15,898 nt of DNA from Alphaproteobacteria bacterium (GTDB taxonomy: Bacteria > Pseudomonadota > Alphaproteobacteria > Reyranellales > Reyranellaceae), in contig JABCYT010000011.1 in NCBI GenBank assembly GCA_013290035.1, positions 1-15,898 of the forward strand, given 5' to 3'. The translations under genes and the position numbers were made by a program. This document shows positions 11,988 to 15,898 of the stretch, in pieces. The notes under the pieces are model-generated. The model was not told the origin of the DNA, ran no database searches, and was given only the letters and a program-made list of their open reading frames with translations. The stretch's first letter is position 1. Each line of letters starts with the position of its first letter.

Positions 11988-12809
11988 ATGAAGCTGAAGG
12001 ACAGGGTCGCCATCGTCACCGGCACCAGCCCCAATATCGGCGGCGGCATTGCCGAGGGGCTGGCGGCCGAAGGCGCGGCCATTGTCGCCGTCGACGCCAA
12101 TTCCGCCAACGCCAAGGACTGCGCCGCCTACATCAACGGCAGCGGCGGCCGCGCAGTCGGCGTCACCTGCGACGTCACCGACGAGGCGCAGGTCAAGGCG
12201 GCCGTGGCGGCGGCGATCGCGGCCTTCGGCAAGGTCGACATCCTCGTCAACAACGCCGCCTTCTTCAACAAGAAGGGCGTCATCGACATGTCCTTCGAGG
12301 AATGGAACCGCCAGACCGGCGTGATCCTGGGCGGCGCCTTCCTGTTCACCAAGCATGCCTGCAAGGCGATGATCGCGCAGGCGATGGGCGGCGCCGTCAT
12401 CAACATCATCTCGACGGCAGGCCATCAGGGCGAGCCCGGCAACATCGCCTACAGCACGTCCAAATGCGGCCTGCTGAACTTCACCCGCTCCGCCGCCATG
12501 GAGCTGGTCGGCAGCGGCATCCGGGTCAACAGCCTGACGCCCACGGCGACGGATCCCGACGAGTCGTTCGAGCGGGCGGCGCGCTGGGGCCGCACGGTCA
12601 GGCGGCCCGAAAGCCTCGATCGCGTCATGAAGCCGTTCCGCTCGCGCATCCCCATGCAGAAACTGCCGGTTCCCAGCGACTACGGGCGCGCCGCGGTCTT
12701 TCTCGCGTCAGACGATGCCGCGATGATCACCGGAACGGACCTGCGGGTCGATGCCGGCGCCATCGCCCGCTACTGGGCATGGGATCCGACGGCCGGCGCC
12801 GCGCTGTAG
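11988..12809 (+). CDS. SDR family NAD(P)-dependent oxidoreductase
   Basis: Classical short-chain dehydrogenase/reductase of 273 residues, cytoplasmic, oxidising or reducing an alcohol/ketone. The Rossmann glycine motif is TGTSPNIGGG (11-20), the common NIG variant of TGxxxGxG. D36 at the end of beta-2 (AIVAVDAN) favours NAD over NADP. NNA at 88-90, catalytic S142 (IISTAG), Y155 and K159 (YSTSK) are all present, as is a C-terminal GTDLRVDAG (249-257). ATG 11988 has GAGGGA 7 nt upstream (11975-11980). It follows the dioxygenase gene by 24 nt and is probably in the same transcript, so it may make or consume the ring-cleavage substrate or product; that is inference. Its stop is only 13 bp from the stop of the convergent ligase gene. 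The specific substrate cannot be assigned. Confidence 0.95.
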   Translation: MKLKDRVAIVTGTSPNIGGGIAEGLAAEGAAIVAVDANSANAKDCAAYINGSGGRAVGVTCDVTDEAQVKAAVAAAIAAFGKVDILVNNAAFFNKKGVIDMSFEEWNRQTGVILGGAFLFTKHACKAMIAQAMGGAVINIISTAGHQGEPGNIAYSTSKCGLLNFTRSAAMELVGSGIRVNSLTPTATDPDESFERAARWGRTVRRPESLDRVMKPFRSRIPMQKLPVPSDYGRAAVFLASDDAAMITGTDLRVDAGAIARYWAWDPTAGAAL

Positions 12810-12821
12810 CAAAGCGCCGCC
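12795..12821. terminator. Possible hairpin at the convergent gene ends
   Basis: GCGCT (12801-12805) pairs with AGCGC (12813-12817) around a 7-nt loop holding the SDR stop codon. GGCG (12795-12798) and CGCC (12818-12821) extend the stem across a 2-nt bulge. It lies between the converging SDR and ligase genes. No T-tract follows on either strand, so it is at best a weak or factor-assisted bidirectional terminator. Confidence 0.25.
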
Positions 12822-12822
12822 G

Positions 12823-14445
12823 TCAACCCGTCTTGCGGCGTTCTTCCGCGAACTGCGCGCGCAGGGTCACCTTGTTGATCTTGCCGGTGGCGGTCATCGG
12901 CAGGGCGTCGACGAACACCACGTCGTCGGGCAGCCACCACGACGCCATGCGCGCGCGTAGATGCTCGAGCAGCGCCTCGCGCGTGACGTCGCTGCCCGTC
13001 CGGCGCACGGCGACGAGCAGCGGCCGTTCCTGCCAGCGCGGATGGGGAATGGCGATCACCGCCGCCTGGGCGATGCCCGGATGGTCCAGCGCGCTGCCTT
13101 CGATGGCGACGCTGGAAATCCATTCGCCGCCCGACTTGATGACGTCCTTCGAGCGATCGACGATGTCGAGGCTGCCGTCGGCGTGGATGCGCGCCATGTC
13201 GCCGGTCGGCAACCAGCCACCGGGCAGCTTGTCCTGCTTCAGGTAGCCCGCCGCAACGATATGGCCGCGCGCCTGCAGGTGACCGAAAGCCTCGCCATCG
13301 CGCGGCAGGACCTTGCCCTCGTCGTCGACGATGCGCAGCTCGGTGCCGAAGGCGATGCGGCCCGACCGCAGCTTGTGCTCGACCTTCTGCGCCGCCGGGG
13401 CGTCGGCCAGCCCGGGCGGCAACGTCGCCTTGGCCGCGCCCAGCGCCTCGGTCATGCCCCAGCATTGCGCGACGTCGACGCCGTGCCGGCCCTCGAGCGC
13501 CTCGACCAGGGCGCGCGGCGGCTTGGAGCCCGCCACCAGGGCGGCGCGCAACGATCCGAAGCGCAATCCCTTGCTGTCCATGTAGTCGAGCAAGCTCAGC
13601 CACACCGTGGGCACTGCGGCGGCCAGCGTCACCTGCTCCGCGGCCATCAGCTGGTAGAGCCTGTCGGGTTCGAAGTTCCGCCCCGGCAGCACCAGCTTGT
13701 GGCCGTTCATCGGCGCGGTATAGACCATCTGCCAACCGTTGCCGTGAAATAGCGGCGCGATCGGCATCACCACCTCGCGCGCGCCCGAGCGATAGCCGCC
13801 GATCATGTCGGCCGTGCTCATGATCAAGGCGCTGAGCAGAGTCGAGCGATGCGAGTTGACGACGCCTTTCGGCACGCCCGTCGTGCCCGAGGTGTAGCAG
13901 ATGGTCGAGGCCTGGAATTCGTCGAACTGCGGCCAGTCGTAGGCGGTGTCCTGCGCGGCCAGCAGGGTCTCATAGTCGAGCACGGGCCCGGGCGATCCCT
14001 CGGCAACCCCGCCGCCGTTGCCGAGATAGATCCAGCCTTCGACCGTCGCAAGACGCGGGGCGATACGCTGGGCGACCGGCAGGGTGGCGTCGTCGAAGCA
14101 GATCCAGCGATCCTCGGCATGATTGACGATAAAGGCGATCTGCTCCTCGAACAGGCGGGGGTTGATCGTGTGCAGCACCGCGCCGATGCCTGACACGCCG
14201 TAGAACAGCTCGAAATGATGGTGCGTGTTCCAGGCCAGCGATCCCACGCGGTCGCCGCCCCGCACGCCCAGCGCCAGCAGCGCCTTGGCCAGACGCTTGG
14301 CCCGCGCCCGGGCATCGGCATAGGTGTAGCGATGCACGCCGCCGTCGATGGTGCGCGACACGATCTCCGTCGCGCCGTGCGTGGCGGCGGCATGCTCGAT
14401 GATGCCCGATATCAGCAGCGGCGTTTCCATGATCAGGCCGCGCAT
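12823..14445 (-). CDS. AMP-dependent acyl-CoA synthetase/ligase (AlkK/FadD-like)
   Basis: ANL-superfamily enzyme predicted to activate a carboxylic acid to its CoA thioester with ATP. It has 540 residues from the ATG at 14445, normal for medium/long-chain acyl-CoA ligases. Numbered from that ATG: P-loop YTSGTTGVPKGVV at 184-196, FHGNGW at 233-238, WGMTE at 329-333, PTGD at 413-416, hinge region RSKDVIKSGGEWIS at 431-444, and catalytic lysine K522 in TATGKINKV. The domains are the N-terminal adenylation core (to about 430) and a C-terminal lid. The start was chosen because AGGAA (14455-14459) sits 9 nt before this ATG; a GTG at 14454 in the same frame overlaps the upstream stop (GTGA) but has no room for a ribosome site. 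It is co-transcribed with and probably coupled to the binding-protein gene, suggesting it activates the imported compound. The closest look is to AlkK-like fatty-acid ligases, but aromatic or branched acids cannot be excluded. Confidence 0.95.
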   Translation of the reverse strand: MRGLIMETPLLISGIIEHAAATHGATEIVSRTIDGGVHRYTYADARARAKRLAKALLALGVRGGDRVGSLAWNTHHHFELFYGVSGIGAVLHTINPRLFEEQIAFIVNHAEDRWICFDDATLPVAQRIAPRLATVEGWIYLGNGGGVAEGSPGPVLDYETLLAAQDTAYDWPQFDEFQASTICYTSGTTGVPKGVVNSHRSTLLSALIMSTADMIGGYRSGAREVVMPIAPLFHGNGWQMVYTAPMNGHKLVLPGRNFEPDRLYQLMAAEQVTLAAAVPTVWLSLLDYMDSKGLRFGSLRAALVAGSKPPRALVEALEGRHGVDVAQCWGMTEALGAAKATLPPGLADAPAAQKVEHKLRSGRIAFGTELRIVDDEGKVLPRDGEAFGHLQARGHIVAAGYLKQDKLPGGWLPTGDMARIHADGSLDIVDRSKDVIKSGGEWISSVAIEGSALDHPGIAQAAVIAIPHPRWQERPLLVAVRRTGSDVTREALLEHLRARMASWWLPDDVVFVDALPMTATGKINKVTLRAQFAEERRKTG

Positions 14446-14450
14446 GCCGG

Positions 14451-15689
14451 TCACTTCCTGGCGACGTCGAGGCGGATCACGTCGCCCAGCGAGACGAACT
14501 TCTCGCCGTCGAACTGGCAGAGCTGCATGGCATGGAAGGCGAGATAGTCGTCGGGCGAATTGGTGAGGGTGATGCCGGGCAGCAGCATGGGCGCCACGAC
14601 ATCCTTGAGGCTGGTCGCCTGCTTCAGGACATTGTCGCGCGTGAGGTTGTCACCGCAAGCCTTCAGGACCCGGGCGATCATGAACGAGTTGATGTAACCC
14701 GGCACCGCCGTGTTGTCCTCGATGTTGAGGTTCGGCATGTATTTCTTGGCGAACTTCACGTAATCGACGACGTCGGGATCGTTGATCGTTGTCGAATCCG
14801 TCGGCTGCTTCTCCCAGCGCGCCGTGATGATGCCCTTCGAGCGCTCGGCACCGGCGGGAATCAGCGTGCCGCCGATCGCCGCCGAGACGCTGGCGAGAAT
14901 GTGCACGACCGGCCGCCAGCCGAGATCGTAGGCCTTGCGGATGCCCTGGGCGGCGAACTTCGAAGTGGTGAACTGCACCAGGGTGTCGGCGCCGGCGCCC
15001 TTGAGATCGATGATCTGGCTGTCGACGCTGGGGTCGGTCAGCTCGTTGCTGACCTCGCGCACGATCATCGTCTTGGCCTTGTCGCCCAGGCCCTTCTTCA
15101 GGCCGAGCAGGAAGTCCTTGCCGAGATCGTCGTTGATGTAGAGCACGCCGATCCTGGCGGCGGGATGCCTGGTGAGAATGAACCGCGCGAAGATCTCGCC
15201 CTGCCCGACATAGGTGGGATAGAGCGGCACGATCCAGGGCGTGTTCTTGGGATCGTTGAAGCGATCGGCGCCCGAGGTGAGGAACAGGTTCGGCACTTTC
15301 TTGCCGTTGAGATATTTCTGCACCGAGGTGTTGGGCGCGGTGCCAAGGAAGCCGGCAATGAACAGGACGTTCTCGTCCTCGACCAGCTTGCGCGTCTGCT
15401 CCAGCGCCTTGGGCGGATTGTAGCCGTTGTCGAGCGAGATCAGGTTGACCTTGCGGCCATTGATGCCGCCCAGATCGTTGATCATGTTGAAGTAGGCGGT
15501 CTGGGCCTGGCCGTAGACGCCGTAGGCCGATGCAGGGCCGCTATAGGGCGACGTCGTGCCGAGCTTGATCTCGCTGTCGGTAACGCCCGGGCCATAGTCC
15601 TTGGCCCAGCCGCTGCCGACAGCGGCGGTGGACAATGCCGTGCCGCCCATCGCGGCCAGCAGCAGACGCCGCTTCAATCCTGTCGCCAT
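14451..15689 (-). CDS. Liv-type ABC transporter periplasmic substrate-binding protein
   Basis: Periplasmic type-1 binding protein (Peripla_BP_6, LivK-like) that delivers its ligand to an ABC importer. It has 412 residues, typical of the family. It has an N-terminal signal peptide: KRRLLLAAMGGTALSTAAVG with a likely cut after GWA (A29). The mature protein opens with the family signature GVTDSEIKLGTTSPYSGPAS (35-54), followed by INDLGGINGRKVNLISLDNG (70-89) and PPKALEQTRKLVEDENV (92-108). ATG 15689 has GGAGG 4 nt upstream (15694-15698). The gene stop overlaps the in-frame GTG of the ligase frame. No permease or ATPase gene of the transporter is in the window. Such proteins next to CoA ligases and dehydrogenases often bind aromatic or short organic acids rather than amino acids; the ligand here is unknown. 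Confidence 0.95.
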   Translation of the reverse strand: MATGLKRRLLLAAMGGTALSTAAVGSGWAKDYGPGVTDSEIKLGTTSPYSGPASAYGVYGQAQTAYFNMINDLGGINGRKVNLISLDNGYNPPKALEQTRKLVEDENVLFIAGFLGTAPNTSVQKYLNGKKVPNLFLTSGADRFNDPKNTPWIVPLYPTYVGQGEIFARFILTRHPAARIGVLYINDDLGKDFLLGLKKGLGDKAKTMIVREVSNELTDPSVDSQIIDLKGAGADTLVQFTTSKFAAQGIRKAYDLGWRPVVHILASVSAAIGGTLIPAGAERSKGIITARWEKQPTDSTTINDPDVVDYVKFAKKYMPNLNIEDNTAVPGYINSFMIARVLKACGDNLTRDNVLKQATSLKDVVAPMLLPGITLTNSPDDYLAFHAMQLCQFDGEKFVSLGDVIRLDVARK

Positions 15690-15773
15690 TTTTCCTCCCG
15701 CGTGAAGGCCAGGCGAGGCCCTGCTCGTTTTGCCTCGATGATTCCCCGCGGGTCCGGGCGGCGCAACAAAAAT

Positions 15774-15795
15774 CTAACAAGTGATAGTTATTTTA
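15774..15795 (-). promoter_or_regulatory. Predicted -10 element and operator for the binding-protein/ligase unit
   Basis: Read on the minus strand, TAAAAT (15795-15790) is followed after 2 nt by the imperfect palindrome CTATCACTTGTTAG (15787-15774). It matches the site before the dioxygenase gene at 11 of 14 positions, with both outer parts CTATCA and GTTAG identical. It lies 85 bp upstream of the binding-protein start codon, within an AT-rich island (about 15764-15811) in otherwise GC-rich DNA. No clear -35 is seen. Inferred to be bound by the same regulator as the site at 10904-10917. Confidence 0.5.
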
Positions 15796-15804
15796 ACGTG
15801 TCGG

Positions 15805-15827
15805 AAAAATGCACGCGCGGTCGTGCA
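15805..15827 (-). terminator. Intrinsic terminator of the gene at the right edge
   Basis: On the minus strand a perfect 6-bp stem, TGCACG (15827-15822) and CGTGCA (15815-15810), encloses a 6-nt loop and is followed at once by TTTTT (15809-15805). It starts 18 nt after the TAG at 15848-15846. It would end the right-edge transcript and insulate the binding-protein promoter just downstream. Confidence 0.7.
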
Positions 15828-15845
15828 GCGCTCGGATCGCAGCGG

Positions 15846-15898
15846 CTATGGCTTGCTGGACTGCCTGACAAGGCCGCCACCCAGGATGCGCATCAGTT
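15846..15898 (-). CDS. C-terminal end of an unidentified gene (runs off right edge)
   Basis: An open minus-strand frame enters from the right edge and encodes the last 16 residues LMRILGGGLVRQSSKP before a TAG at 15848-15846. The piece is too short to assign. The intrinsic terminator 18 nt downstream supports a real gene end in this frame and orientation. Its position directly upstream of the binding-protein gene would suit a regulator, transporter or catabolic gene of the same module, but nothing in the residues decides this. Confidence 0.45.
   Translation of the reverse strand, partial: LMRILGGGLVRQSSKP

Noticed and set aside
10914..12425. Minus-strand open frame of 503 codons antisense to the dioxygenase and SDR genes
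   Set aside because: It spans two well-supported genes and their intergenic gap and shows no family features.
11297..13246. Plus-strand open frame of 649 codons in another frame across dioxygenase, SDR and ligase
   Set aside because: Out-of-frame reading of real genes, with Arg/Gly-rich low-complexity translation.

Overview
The window is GC-rich, gene-dense DNA that looks alphaproteobacterial (Rhizobiales or Rhodospirillales-like; this is inference). The reasons are the two-domain GlgE of about 1,050 residues, the TreS-maltokinase fusion, short GTGA/ATGA gene overlaps, and a Liv-type binding protein next to an acyl-CoA ligase. I see no rRNA, tRNA, CRISPR array, transposase or integrase, and no gene-free stretch over 300 bp.

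Region 1 (1-9693, all minus strand) is an alpha-glucan/trehalose operon in transcription order glgE, treS-mak, glgB, glgX. It covers most of the GlgE pathway. TreS interconverts trehalose and maltose, the fused kinase makes maltose 1-phosphate, GlgE uses that to extend an alpha-1,4-glucan, GlgB adds branches and GlgX debranches. The glgE/treS and treS/glgB junctions overlap by 4 bp and glgB/glgX are 2 bp apart, so the genes are probably translationally coupled. glgX runs off the left edge with 344 codons visible. GlgE carries an N-terminal GH13-like domain whose catalytic residues appear lost. The glgE start region also holds a short leader ORF with a strong ribosome binding site and a possible general-stress (EcfG-type) promoter.

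Region 2 (9806-10786, minus) is a single quinone-oxidoreductase-like MDR-family gene, 112 bp upstream of the glgE ATG.

Region 3 (10926-15898) looks like an accessory catabolic module in two units. The plus-strand unit has a LigB-type class III extradiol dioxygenase followed by an SDR dehydrogenase. The convergent minus-strand unit has a Liv-type periplasmic binding protein overlapping an AMP-dependent acyl-CoA ligase. Both promoter regions carry a near-identical imperfect palindrome (CTATCAnnnGTTAG in the direction of transcription) just downstream of a TAAAAT -10-like hexamer. This suggests one regulator controls uptake and activation together with ring cleavage and oxidation. The substrate cannot be told from sequence. 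At the far right are the last 16 codons of another minus-strand gene and a convincing intrinsic terminator that separates it from the binding-protein gene.
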